NCBI GenBank assembly: GCA_025594325.1
Contig: JANHCV010000011.1
Location: forward strand, 62,001 to 126,000
Direction: 5' to 3'
Source: Blastocladiella emersonii ATCC 22665
Taxonomy: Eukaryota; Blastocladiomycota; Blastocladiomycetes; Blastocladiales; Blastocladiaceae
Length of the DNA stretch: 64,000 nucleotides
Shown: piece after piece, positions 1 to 10,130 of the stretch
How positions within the stretch are numbered: position 1 is the first letter of the stretch
How the letters are laid out: every line of letters starts with the position of its first letter
Notes under the pieces: model-generated
The model's database searches: none
What the model was told of the DNA's origin: nothing
Seen by the model: the letters and a program-made list of their open reading frames with translations, nothing else
Position numbers and translations under genes: made by a program

Positions 1-884
1 TCTTGTTGCGTGAACTGTGATATCCACTTGTGATTTGGCTATTTGCAGCTTCAGTCAGTCAATATGGTCGCTAACCAAGTTGGAGACCTGCCTTTGAGCA
101 ATGAGCAATACGTTGCGCGCGCTGATTCATGGCTCTATCTATCGTGAAGCTGGCAGCAAACAAGTAGCATGGCGGCTCTAAGAGCGCCGCCATGTGGCAG
201 ATAGTGGAGCTCAATTACGATGGGCTACATGTGCTCGTAGCAGCAACTCAAGCGCAGCCCCTCTATGACCCCATAGTTGAGCGAAGAAATAACATCCTTC
301 GCAGCTCTCCAAAGTGGCCCATCACGCGTTCCATTTGCTCAATTGCGCCAACTAAAACAAAACCTATGCACTCGATTCAAGTCCAGAAGGTTTGAAGCGT
401 ACCAGTTCAGTGCCGTGGGTGTTTTTCGTTGGTTGAGCGACCATCCCATGCGCACTTGCCAAGGAGCTAACATGACAGCACGCCCAGTACGAGGGCTCAA
501 CAACTTCGCTTACAGCAGGCTCTCATTGTCCTTCAATGTCAGGGCCCGTTTGGTCCAAAAAAGCGTTCTGACGCCACATCACAACAAACCGCCAGAACAA
601 GCTCGTTCCGCTCCAGCCTGTTCTGATCAGAACCGTAACCCAAACGTCACTGCCCTATTTTATTCTCACACTCACTGAGAACGCTCGCTGCGACCCAACA
701 GAAGCGCTCAAGCTACAATATGCCTCAGTATGCCTTTTATCACCTTCATATACTCGGTTTTGTTGCTATCAGCACTTGCATCAGCGGATAGAGCGTGTTC
801 AGCTCAGATACGGACATTGCGCTCAGTCTTGTTCCCATTCTTCACCTCCCCGCCAGAATGGACAAGCGCGCTTCTATCATGATC
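1..884. other. Flank with no partner in the window
   Basis: No recognisable gene or tRNA. It holds a 9-bp-stem hairpin at 168-194 (CATGGCGGC facing GCCGCCATG). Its mirror, if any, would lie beyond base 64000, so it cannot be said whether this belongs to the inverted repeat. Confidence 0.5.
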
Positions 885-1364
885 TTTTATCGCTACTTTG
901 AGGCCTAAACAGCCGAGGTAGTGAGTGTGTATGCGGTTGTTTTGTGGTCAGGGCTCGCATGAACCACGCAGTTGGCGGTTTGCCTTAACGCTTCTCAGCA
1001 CTGACAGTATTACGCAGGGCGCAAACTGCCTTTCAGCTGTGCTGGACGCAACAACGATATACGTCGTTTATGGACGTCGTAGCGCGCTGTCTTTGCCAGG
1101 GACGCTGACCTCCTTGAGCTTGGAGGACGCATCAGGCGTATCATCAATGGAATGATAAGGGCCGTGGCGCGCGTTCCGCTTTTAAGAGTAAACGTAGCGG
1201 TGCTGTAGGTAGCAACGTTAATCATTGCTTTGGTGTTCGAAAGAGTGCTGCGCGGTCTGACGGACGCGGGGGAGCGGGCAAAGCGCAGGGGAGTGCAAGC
1301 GTGTACACAGCAGCCCTCACATAGGCGTGGGAGTAAGTACTTCCCATTTGCATATCTCTAGTCC

Positions 1365-1710
1365 GCGTTACCTTTCGCCTGACATCATCTCCATCCATGC
1401 GGACGCGACCCTGTTGTAGTTTAGGACCGTCGCTGCACAGCTGACGCCTGTACAAGCGGACGGCGACCTTTGTTCAAGGTGCCAAGGGAGCGCTGGTCCA
1501 GTTGGGTCAATACATTTTATTGTACTTTGCTGCGTAGAGCTGCGTTTATATTTATATTTATATTTATATTTATATTTATATTTATATTTTTGTGGCAGCT
1601 GGGCCGAGGAAAGTGAACGGAGAGGTGAACGCAAGGTGCGTGCAAGCAGTGGAGCAGTGGTGCTCAGGCTTTTTTCTGAGCAGGCGGCCAAATAGAGGGA
1701 TTAGCGGTGA
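1365..1710. repeat. Dispersed repeat family A, copy 1
   Basis: Shares an interrupted but collinear match with 27110-27440: a block around TCTCCATCCATGCG, a block ending CCTGTTGTAG, GGGCGACCTT or CGGCGACCTT, the TAGAGCTGCGTTTAT block, the GGTGCTCAG block before a T run, and the GGCGGCC block. The copies differ by an A/T microsatellite here and by many substitutions. It is probably the 3' end of an old mobile element; the type is unknown. Mirror at 63175-63520. Confidence 0.6.
1544..1589. repeat. TTTATA hexamer microsatellite
   Basis: About seven uninterrupted units of TTTATA inside repeat family A copy 1. Mirror at 63296-63341. Confidence 0.9.
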
Positions 1711-1845
1711 TTTTAATGTGAGATCCCAGTGAGCCTAGTCAAACAAGGCGCTTTCCACTCGGCGATGATTCATGACTGGAGTCTGGGTTGAGCCGAGTCC
1801 ATGTTCCGGGCAGCTTAGCTTCAGCAGTTCACGCATTTAAACAGA

Positions 1846-1917
1846 GGTCCTATAGTGTAGCGGTCATCACACCAGACTCTGAATCTGGTAACCTGAGTTC
1901 GAATCTCAGTAGGACCT
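1846..1917 (+). tRNA. tRNA-Gln (anticodon CTG)
   Basis: A 72-nt cloverleaf. Acceptor GGTCCTA pairs with TAGGACC, discriminator T. Anticodon stem CCAGA/TCTGG encloses loop CTCTGAA, giving anticodon CTG, which reads CAG. The T arm has the canonical GTTCGAATC box B. No intron and no encoded CCA. Confidence 0.95.
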
Positions 1918-3350
1918 GACATTTTATTCAGTTTATAGCGTGTTGTTTGCATTTGGAACGATTGCTTTTCACACTCTCTGATGTTTAGCCAGCTAAATAT
2001 TGGCATTTCTTTTCAATTTATTGAGGTGTTTCAGCTCCGTCACTCAATAGAGCAGTGACAAACGTTGCAGGCAGGGACTTGACCTGCAATGCTTCACCAA
2101 CACAGCACTAGGGGGTGTGTGCGTTGCACACTTTGTCTCAGCAGTAGGTGAGTAGGCTGGGCGAGTCAGTGGTCCGGCTAGAACGTCAGATAGGCGAGGC
2201 CGGCGGTGATCCTCTCAGAAGTAATTTGCGACCTAGCGCAACCGCCTGCACTATCACCCCTTAGCCTCCATGTACCTCATCGCATCCAACCAACGCCGCC
2301 ATGGGCCCGCGCCGCTCGGTGACTTCCACGGTACGCGTCTCTCGCCTTCTCCGCACCTTGTACTCCCTTGCGATGTGCATCCACAGTCACACCTCAACTC
2401 CGCCAACACGCCCTGCACACGTTGACAGGACTTGCGCCCGCCGCTCTCAAGGGTCACGCCGCATTCCCACGCCTTCAGCGCCAGCTGTCCGTTCGCTCAC
2501 TGACGTGCCCCACGCCACGACCGCTTTGCCCTGCTTTCTAGCCTTCAAAAAGCACCTCAAGCTGAAGCAGCGCTTGTGGGGGTCCGCGGCAACGTGTTTG
2601 CGTCAATACTGACCAAGATCGCGACATGGTACGCGGTGTGCAACTCGGCCCTCACAAGCCAAGACTAACATGTTTGCTGACACCATGACTAGCGCGCCGA
2701 GTACGCCATGTCGCAGTGACAAGGGTTGCGCCGTTGCCCTTCGCATTGACTCGCTCACAACGCGCTCAAGTCCACACGGTACGGTTCTTCTCCTTTGCGT
2801 TCTTGGCGCGACTCGCGCTGCGTGCAGGCACCGCCGAGCTTCAAGCTCCCAAGCAGTCTTGCACGTGTTGTTGGCCCGGGTCTCGGGGACGTGGCTTGCG
2901 TGCTAGCGTCAATTGGACTCTTCGCCTGACTCATCGCTCACTTGTCTCCGCCCCATCGCCCATAGCCTCACTTTACTGCAACAAGCTGCTGCTGCCCTCG
3001 CCCATCAACTGGTCAGCGTTACCCTCAAGCACACAGTACTTGTTCATGGCCAAGGTATGCGACTCAGCCTCACCCATCACGGTCTCCAACTTACGCAGAT
3101 GGTTCCCTCCTGTCTAGTACAATCGAGAGCAACGTCACAAACCAATCGTTGAGGCCAATGTTGCCAACTGAGCCAGCTGCGGGTGTGAGGACGGGTCCAA
3201 GGTGCACTCGAGGCGTCATGGTACTTGTTCTTGCCTTGCTGCTGACTGACTTTGCGCTCGCAATGATCTCTCCTCGCATCGTAGGCCATATGCGGCAAGA
3301 TCCCGCTTGATCGTCATCAAGCTGGCCGCAAGGATCACTGCCACTGGTTT
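1918..3350. other. Stretch without a recognised gene
   Basis: No supported gene. Open frames between 2254 and 3298 overlap on both strands and resemble nothing recognisable. A segment at 1725-1750 resembles one at 4712-4743 (GTGAGCC, then GTCAAACAA, then CCTTTC or GCTTTC), a short dispersed repeat. Mirror at 61535-62967. Confidence 0.5.
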
Positions 3351-3356
3351 TCCTCC

Positions 3357-3740
3357 CTCATCCTCCCTCATCCTCCGTCATCCTCCCTCATCTTCTTACC
3401 CGCCAGCTGTTTACCTGTGTCGCTCTCGGTTCGCAGATAGATCGCGTGGTTTGAGCCCTGGGATCATCAATGGACCGCGACCTGGATCTGGATATATTGA
3501 GCCGTGAGCAACACCTTGATCCCTGGCGTGATCCACGCTGAGACAAAGTGAATCCACTGCACGATCAAGCTGGAGATCCACATTGACCAACAGCTTGATC
3601 CACATGAGAGGTCCGTGCAGTTTGTGGGTGGATCGAACTCGCCCAAGCTGGATCCACGCTTGATCCAGAAGAGTAATATTGCGATCCACATCCCCCCGAG
3701 GTCCATGCAGTCCACGGCTGGATCCAGGGTGGATCCACTT
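3357..3740. repeat. TCCTCCCTCA minisatellite and GATCCA-rich region
   Basis: Positions 3357-3400 hold about four copies of a 10-bp unit TCCTCCCTCA. Positions 3440-3740 hold over a dozen degenerate occurrences of GATCCA, often as CTTGATCCA or GGATCCA, at irregular spacing with diverged linkers, as in a worn tandem array. Mirror at 61145-61528. Confidence 0.65.
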
Positions 3741-3767
3741 CAAATGGCTGGGGCACGGTTTGGTGAT

Positions 3768-3900
3768 GCACTCTGTTCTCGCTCCCTGCTGTTCAACCAC
3801 ATACATCCTTGTTTGCTAGTCATTGTGTATTCGGCCCTCTCTGGGCGCTCCGTTACACTTTGAACAGCCTACCTGGTCAGTTTGCACCATGAGCTACTAG
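3768..3900 (+). mobile_element. Truncated chromovirus LTR plus leader, plus strand
   Basis: Positions 3768-3857 match the last 90 bp of the 152-bp LTR found at 18498-18649, including the end GCTCCGTTACA. It is followed, as in the complete element, by the self-priming site TTGAACAGC and the leader up to the gag start ATGAGCTACT (3889-3898). Homology stops there and an LTR in the opposite orientation begins. Confidence 0.85.
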
Positions 3901-4008
3901 AACAAGGATGTATGTGGTTGAACAGCAGGGAGCGAGAACAGAGTGCGAGCGAGTGGCGGCTCAACAATCCAAGACGTCACGGCGCACATGCAGAACGCGC
4001 ACGTGACA
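3898..4008 (-). mobile_element. Truncated chromovirus LTR, minus strand
   Basis: Reverse complement of the first two thirds of the LTR, ending at 4008 with the complement of the LTR start TGTCACGTG. It is fused head to head to the plus-strand LTR and leader at 3768-3900, with short similarity (CTACT/ACTAG, GAACA) at the join. A strand switch during reverse transcription or repair is inferred. Confidence 0.85.
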
Positions 4009-4125
4009 GAAGCGAAGTGGCGCAACGCGACATGGGGAGTGATGTCATCAGTGAAAAGTGTGACTGTAACGTGACGAAACGAGAGCTTCAAGGTCGCAGC
4101 GCCTATGGCTTGGGCAAAGCCCCGC
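4009..4125 (+). repeat. Dispersed repeat family B, copy 1
   Basis: About 117 bp sharing most bases with 33418-33532 in the spacer: it starts GAAGCGAAGTGGCGCAAC, has GGGGAGTGATGTCAT in the middle and ends GGGCAAAGCCCCGC. It abuts the inverted LTR remnant. Mirror at 60760-60876. Confidence 0.8.
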
Positions 4126-4314
4126 TTTCCAAGTTGTCCTATTTCTGCAACAAAGTACATGGCAGCCGCTGCCACAGTGTCCCATTTTCAGAGTTGGCGT
4201 CGATAGGAGATAGACAGATATTATCGCACAAAAAAGGTGTTTAAATGTGACGCTTTGTTGCCCCACTTTGACATATGAACAAAAAGTCCGTAGTCTCCAA
4301 TAAGAGTTACATCA

Positions 4315-4387
4315 TGTCACTGCCCAGGATCGAACTGGGGACCGCCTGTGTGTGAGACAGGCGTGATAACCACTACACCACGGTGAC
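4315..4387 (-). tRNA. tRNA-Val (anticodon CAC)
   Basis: A 73-nt cloverleaf on the minus strand. Acceptor GTCACCG pairs with CAGTGAC except for one C-A mismatch, discriminator A. Stem CCTGT/ACAGG encloses CTCACAC, anticodon CAC, which reads GTG. Box B is GTTCGATCC. Confidence 0.93.
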
Positions 4388-4971
4388 ATTAAGGAACGCT
4401 AGCAAGGTTAATATATGACTACCTGTTGTGATGCTCTTGCTGGCCAAAATGAGAGCGCGCAGCCAAAACGAGCAACTCAATTTACTCAGCTGTTATTTCA
4501 TGATTCGCAGTGTGGTGGGGGGAGTATCCTGAGGTGTTTAAGAACTTGGCACACCGTGTGGGCTTTGGTTCAAATTGCAGACACGCCAGCCGTTATTTGT
4601 GTGCACTAAACGCTGTGTAGCGCTTGCTAAGGGTCTGGGCCTTTGAGTGGTTCTCTATGACGCACGTAGCTCCCCCAGTAGCCCCAGCTACAACAAGAGG
4701 CAGCCCACTGTAGCCTGGTGAGCCTTGTCAAACAAAGCCCTTTCTGCACTCCAATGCCAGCAGCGCGGGCCAGCCATAGGGGGTTGCCAGTGCTGTGTAT
4801 GGGCAGTGGCGCGCTGCATACCGTATCTTGTATGGCTAAAAATATGCTTGGTGCCAAGATCCGCATTGAAAAATGGAGTGATTGCAATTCCTACAATGCA
4901 ACAAGTTATTGACGATGGATTTCCCACCATAGATGACGCGCCTGAAACCCGCTTTGCCCAAATGCAGATCT
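4388..4971. other. Stretch without a recognised gene
   Basis: Nothing recognisable beyond the short dispersed repeat at 4712-4743. Mirror at 59914-60497. Confidence 0.5.
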
Positions 4972-5236
4972 TTAGCCCATAGACGCCGGCCGGAAGGGCC
5001 ATCTGTGGCCCCGACTTAGCTTCTTGAAACGGGCGCCGCCGCACAGCGCAAAACTCACCTCAGCCCCAGCTCAATTTTTCAATTTTTCATTTCACCTCGC
5101 TCGCGCTCACTGCTGTTCCCCTCTCCCCGCCAAAAATGTCGACATGTAATTCTGCTCACTACAACGTCCATGACTCTATGAAATCTCATGAACGTACTCT
5201 GCTTGATATGTAGACGTACCACACACGTGCGGAGGC

Positions 5237-5446
5237 ATGTGCAAAAGCACAGACTTCGAGGTGAGCGTCCGCTACATGCAGGACAACGACTTCTACGACA
5301 CCAACAAGGAGCGCCGCTTCGAGCTATACCAGCTAGCGGCCCAGCTGCTTGGGTATCGCAGCTGCACGCCGCTTCCCCTGTGCCTCGAGCTCTACGTCAA
5401 GCATCTGTTCCCTGACAACCACTACGTCGGTTTCGTCCCGCGCTAG
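5237..5446 (+). CDS. Small ORF inside the piggyBac element
   Basis: A 69-codon frame ending TAG, convergent with the transposase and starting at the ATG at 5237. G or C dominates third codon positions, as in the transposase, so it looks coding rather than chance. The protein is mixed charged/hydrophobic with no signal peptide and no motif I recognise. The TGTAG just upstream (5209-5213) could be a 3' splice site, making this the last exon of a longer gene. Function unknown; piggyBac elements of other lineages sometimes carry a second gene. Confidence 0.45.
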   Translation: MCKSTDFEVSVRYMQDNDFYDTNKERRFELYQLAAQLLGYRSCTPLPLCLELYVKHLFPDNHYVGFVPR

Positions 5447-5491
5447 CCATACACCGTTTGCATGGATACAGCTCAACTACTTGCAGTTATA

Positions 5492-7977
5492 TTACCCTCG
5501 AAAATGGCTTAGAGTTCCCTGGTGAGCGATGAGAAAGCACGCCTCGCAGTAGTACAGGTTGCACGGCATGCACACATGATACAAGCGCACGCAGCTCAAG
5601 TGGTTTTGCGTGCCAAACTCACGCTTTTTCGTACCCTGCATCTTGTACACGGTCTTGCCCGCGTCGTTGGCGAGGAAGTTGCCGTTGCAGAGGAAGCAGG
5701 AGCGGCGGTGCGCGGTCTTGACTGGAGCGTGGGCCAGGAAAGTGCAGGCAAGCGCCTTCACAAGCCGCTTGTACGCCGCCCTGTTGGCCGCGCGGATGAC
5801 GACTTGTGTGAGACCCGCTTCGGGGAGAAGCACGCTGCTCGGCCGCGTGTTGCTGGAGGCCAAGGTGAACTTGACGCCGCTGCCCATGAACTGGGGCACC
5901 TTGCCGTCTGCGAGGCTCGCCTCAAGCAACAGTAACGTCAGCTGCAGCATGAGCTGTTCGAGGAATTTGAAATGGCTGAGCGGCGGGTCCTGGCCATTGG
6001 TGCACAACTGCTTCCAGCGCTTGCGGTACAGGATGTACGCGTTGGTGAGCATTGTGTCGAGCGCGAAGTGGAACATGGCCTTCCACCACTTGACTGACTT
6101 GAAGTGGCGCTGGTAGTACAAGCGCAGCTGGTCCTGGCGGTCAACGCCGCCCACCCGCGCGTTGTAGTCAACAACAAGCTGGTGGGCGCAGAGAGCGACG
6201 CGCTCCTTCTTGCCCTGGCGCACGATCTTGACACAGTCGTTGGGAGTGTGGCGGGTGGAGATAAACGAGATGGACTGGTTGTCCATCCAGGACAGCGCGA
6301 GAATGGAGCCCTGCACACCGGCGGTTGTGTACGTGGCCTTGCACGCCTTGAGCGTGCCGCGTGGCGCCTTGCCATTGATCTTGAGCGCCTCGTCGGGGAA
6401 GCCCTTGCAGTTGGACTGCGCCGTACCGACAACGTATGTGCGCGCGTCAAGCAGCTTGATGGCGAGCGCCGGCGAGATGAAGAAGTTGTTGCACACAACG
6501 GTGTGGTACTTGCCGAGGCAACCAGCGCCGTCCACGAGCGAGTAGACGACGTTGCTCCCAAGCCCAAGGCCTGGCCAGTCGCGCTGCTTGTTCTTGCCCG
6601 TGTACAGCTAGGTAACCCATCTTGGGGCACGCAAGGGCCCGCACCTTGAGACCCCACTTGATGGGCTTCGCGGGGAGGTACTGGATCAGCGTTGTGCGAC
6701 CACAGAACGAGACCAGCACCTTGTCAACGGACAGAAACTCGCCAATCTTGAAGACAGCGCGCAGCGCCTTGTTGACGTAGAGCATGAACTTGACAATCTT
6801 GAACTCGCGGCGCTCAAACGCGGGTGCGTTGGGGCCGGGTGCACTCTTGTTGTTGCACAGGTGCAGGTTGGCAAGGATGAACTTGAAGCGGTCGCGCGAC
6901 ATGACTGTGGCGAACCACGGCATAGACGTAGGCGAGTCCATGGCCCAGTACTGCTGCACGTTGTTCTTCTGGACCGAGTTCATGCCGATCTTGATGGCGA
7001 TCCAGCGCAGCATCTTGTGCTGCGTGACGGGCTCAAACTCAGCGTGACAAAGAGATGCGTATAGATTGGTCTCTTCACACATGATGCACAGCGCCATCCT
7101 GCCAAGCGTCGTGTTGTTGAAGATGAAGAGGAAGCAGTTGATTGGGGTAATGAGCTCAGGGTCCTTGGCGGGCATGGTTGTGGGTTGCGGCGGCTTGCCA
7201 ATGTACAGCCGGCAAGGGGCGTCTGCTGCAGGAGGTGCGCCGTTGCCAGCCGTTGCTGTGGAGGGCGTTGGCTTGCCAAGGGACAAGTCAAAGTTGGGGC
7301 CCTCGTTGTTGCGGACTGGCGCGGCTGGATTGTCAAAGGTCAGGACGCGCCACTTGAGGACGAGCTTAGGGTTGTCACCGAGGACAAATTTGAGCCACCT
7401 GCGCTACTCTTCTTGCCCGTTGCCTTGGCCATCATCTTGGGCGCAGGCATGGGCGCAGGCGCTGGTGCTGGCGCCTGCTCAGCTTCTACGTGACTCGGTT
7501 CGAGTGAGTGTGGAGCGATGGGGCGTAGAACAGTATGAGCAACGGACGTTGTTTGTGTTTGTCCTCCTTGTCAGAATCGTCCGCAAGCTTGCACATGAAC
7601 TCACCGTTGCTTGACTTGGCCACGTCGCTGGCTTCCAGATCCTCAAACGCCACCGCATCCACCTCATCAGCGGACGACTCTGCGTTGAGGTCGTTGTCGC
7701 CAGCGCCGTCTGAGTCAGAAGGGACAGCAGCGCGGGCGGGTTTACGTTGAGCGGCGGCGGTTGCAGGAGCGGGAGCACATTGAGCAGCGGCAGGGGGCTT
7801 AGGTTGTGCATTGACGCGGCGGCGCTTGTTGCTTGCCAACGGCGTGGTAGGAGCAGAGTCGGATGGCAAAGGTGTTGGTGCAGAGCGCTTGGCAACGCGG
7901 GCCAACGCCCGAGTTGAAGGCAAGGGCGCGTCTGCGGCGGCCGCGCGCTGAGGCGGGCTCTTCTTTCTTGATCCCAT
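5492..7977 (-). pseudogene. piggyBac transposase (DDE_Tnp_1_7), inactivated
   Basis: The start codon at 7977 opens a basic, proline/alanine-rich and then acidic N-terminus. A 62-nt GT-AG interval (7486-7547) restores the frame into an Ala-Pro-rich linker, so it is a probable intron. The core carries the family pattern: first catalytic Asp in SVDK (6723-6725), GRTTLIQYLPAKPIKWG, third Asp in YNARVGGVDRQDQ (6140-6142). The C-terminus is a Cys-rich zinc domain (CFLC, CMPCNLYYCEAC) as in piggyBac proteins. Defects: the second catalytic Asp is Asn (CNNFF, 6488-6490); the Glu after the first Asp is Lys; frameshifts lie near 7404 and 6600-6623, where the expected residues before YTGK are missing. 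All are shared with the right copy. The enzyme would cut and paste the element at TTAA; as read here it cannot. Confidence 0.88.
7486..7547 (-). other. Probable intron in the piggyBac gene
   Basis: 62 nt, GTCCGT to ACGTAG on the gene strand. Removing it joins a reading frame that otherwise stops at TAG. Its length matches the two introns of the neighbouring Harbinger gene (60 and 65 nt). No cDNA evidence. Confidence 0.6.
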
Positions 7978-8622
7978 GTGAAGTGTCTAGCGTCTAAGAT
8001 GGCCCAGGAGACCGTTCTGCAACGGGAGAGCGGGAACGAAGGGAGGCACAGCAGCGGCAAGGCGGCGGGCAGCGGAGTGGGGCCGGGGCCAACTTTGGCC
8101 CCGCCACCCAGAACGCCAACCACTGCGGTTTTCGGCCATTTTCTCGCTCCCCATGCAAGCCACAAGCCTCGTCTTATGCATATCGGATTGAGCGTCTCTG
8201 GGCGCACACGTGAAGCTCAGTCGCGTTGCGGTGTCTCGCACCTGGCTGGAGAACGGCGGGACTTTGTCTCCCAAACGCGCGAACGAGAGCGTCCGACCCC
8301 CTCTCAACACATCAGTTCTAATCAATATAGCTCGTAACTTCACATAATGGTAGAAGGTAATGTAGGGTTCCGCCAGTTAAAGTTTGAGGCAAATCCATGA
8401 AAAGGTGTTGTCATAATGGGCGTTCGCGCCAAGTTCATAACTTTGGCGGCTCCTCACAGCCCAATGACTGGGCGTCGCGCCGCGCCAAAATTACCGGGTA
8501 CTCGTAGATTCAATAGCTAGAAATCCGCTGAGCGAAGATTCGAGAGTGCATTGTAAAAAGTGGTGGAGATATGGGGGTGGTGGTTTGGGGCCAATATTGG
8601 CCCCTCGTCGTCTATGGGTTAA

Positions 8623-9090
8623 CCTGCTCTCCCGCCATGGAGCGCACCCACCTCCTCATGGTGTGAGTGCACAATGGCAAACAAGAAAAAAAAAATGATT
8701 TGTGGTGTGGTGAAGAGAATGCGCCAATTGGTGATTCTATTACTGATCCAGACTACATGACGCATGTGTCTGGATCTCCTTCATTTTCTTTAGACTGGCT
8801 GAGTGAGTTTCTCTCTCTTGTGTTTGGCACTGTTCCACAAATTTAATGAGTCCTCAATTGTCTCGGCCCCATAAACTCTCAGCTCCTCTAAAATGTGTTG
8901 ATTGACGCTCAGCTACTTGGTACACTCCTGCCTTGTGCTCATCTGGAACGCAGCACCATCCACTGCCAATTCTGCCTGCACTGCCGCAGAGTTGCCAATC
9001 CCCCTTCCTGGCCCATCCTCCCCTTGATTTTATTCCTTCTCTACAGAGCAATGACAATGAATGTACGCATGGAGTGAGATGATAAGGGTC
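8623..9090. other. Gap between piggyBac and Harbinger elements
   Basis: No gene recognised. It contains an A run near 8684-8694 and otherwise ordinary sequence. Mirror at 55795-56262. Confidence 0.5.
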
Positions 9091-9876
9091 ATTAGAGAAG
9101 TTGCGGAAGTCGTGGTCCCCAACTTGAGGAGCTGAACGGGAGTGGCTTGAAAATCTCACCGCAATGCACAGCGGACGGGCTGAAAGTGATTGTCCCCGAC
9201 TTGCGACCATCGGAAAAGCGAGGGTCCAAAGTGAGGGTCCCCGACTTGAAACCTGTGGTTTAGCTTGGTTCCCGCTGGTTTTGTGAGGCGAGGGGCGACG
9301 CTGCGGCTGGAGCACGCCGCGCCGACCTCCTCCCCTCTTCAAGGTTCCGCCTACAAAAGCCAGACGTGCCCCGCTCTCCGTCTCCTCTCTCACCACCGCC
9401 CAACGTCCCTCGTTCGCCATGACTACTACGCAGGCCGCAGCCCCGACGCCCAACAAGCGCCGCCGCCGCGGCGTTCCTGCAACTGCCACCGCGCCCAACG
9501 AGGCGCCTGTCCTGCAGGCGCCAACCACGGCCACGGCCACGGCCGCGCCCAAGAAGTCGACGGCCACCAGGGTGCAGGGCAAGTTCCCGCACATCGCCGC
9601 GCAGTCGCACAAGGAGCGCGTCATCCTGCGCGCCGCCATCGACCACATCAAGCAGCTCCCACGCAACAAGGAGATCGTCAAGGTCCAGGTTGTGTGTGCC
9701 GTCAACAAGGCCATGGGCCGGACGGCACCAACAACGGCATCACGAAGAAGGTGACCCAGAAAACGCTGATCAACAACGTGTACGCCGTCCTCAACGGCGC
9801 CCAGCTGCGCGCCAATGCCAACAAGGCGCGGGTCGGCGAGAGCGGGGCTGCCTCGGACATCCTCACTGCGAATGAT

Positions 9877-9936
9877 GTACGTTATTTCGGCTCCGCCAAG
9901 GTCGCCGCTCTCACTGACGTGCAACGCAACGCGTAG
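9877..9936 (+). other. Probable intron, Harbinger accessory gene
   Basis: 60 nt, GTACGT to GCGTAG, with CACTGAC about 20 nt before the 3' end. Phase 0. Without splicing the frame ends at its terminal TAG. Confidence 0.65.
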
Positions 9937-10065
9937 CGCCTCGCATTCGAGCTGCGCGGCGCCATCGCCGCGGCCAAGGCCAACTACAAGGAGTACAAGA
10001 AGGAGGTCGCGGCCAAGAAGCAGACCAAGGACGCCGCCGGCCTTGAGGCGCAGCGTCTCTCCTAC

Positions 10066-10130
10066 GTGCGTTTCCTCCCTCGCCTCGCCTTGGCATGCCC
10101 ACGACTGACAACGAAACGGTACGTCGCTAG
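10066..10130 (+). other. Probable intron, Harbinger accessory gene
   Basis: 65 nt, GTGCGT to GCTAG, with GACTGAC about 20-25 nt before the 3' end. Phase 0; it joins the Ala/Lys-rich exon to the last 108 codons. Confidence 0.65.

Larger units (their letters stand above)
4976..8618 (-). mobile_element. piggyBac-type DNA transposon
   Basis: Bounded by inverted ends CCCATAGACG (4976-4985 and complement at 8609-8618). The right end is flanked by the family target TTAA (8619-8622), giving the hallmark TTAACCC; the left flank reads TTAG (4972-4975), one base changed. Just inside the right end lies the palindrome GGGGCCAATATTGGCCCC, a variant of it sits near 8088-8105, and a decayed form lies inside the left end. 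It contains a broken transposase (5492-7977) and a convergent small ORF (5237-5446). Confidence 0.88.

Noticed and set aside
1368-1691. Open frame with YKYKYK repeats
   Set aside because: Translation of the TTTATA microsatellite.
2060-2115. tRNA-like T arm (GCAGG TCAAGTC CCTGC on the minus strand)
   Set aside because: No matching acceptor, D or anticodon arm can be drawn around it; at most a tRNA relic.
9692-9759. 68-nt GT-AG intron in the accessory gene
   Set aside because: It restores frame but lacks the ACTGAC site of the two better introns, and the skipped sequence reads as protein; a one-base frameshift is simpler. Not excluded.
8854-9924. 356-codon open frame on the minus strand
   Set aside because: It overlaps the accessory gene and the Harbinger end; Arg/Gly-rich antisense shadow.
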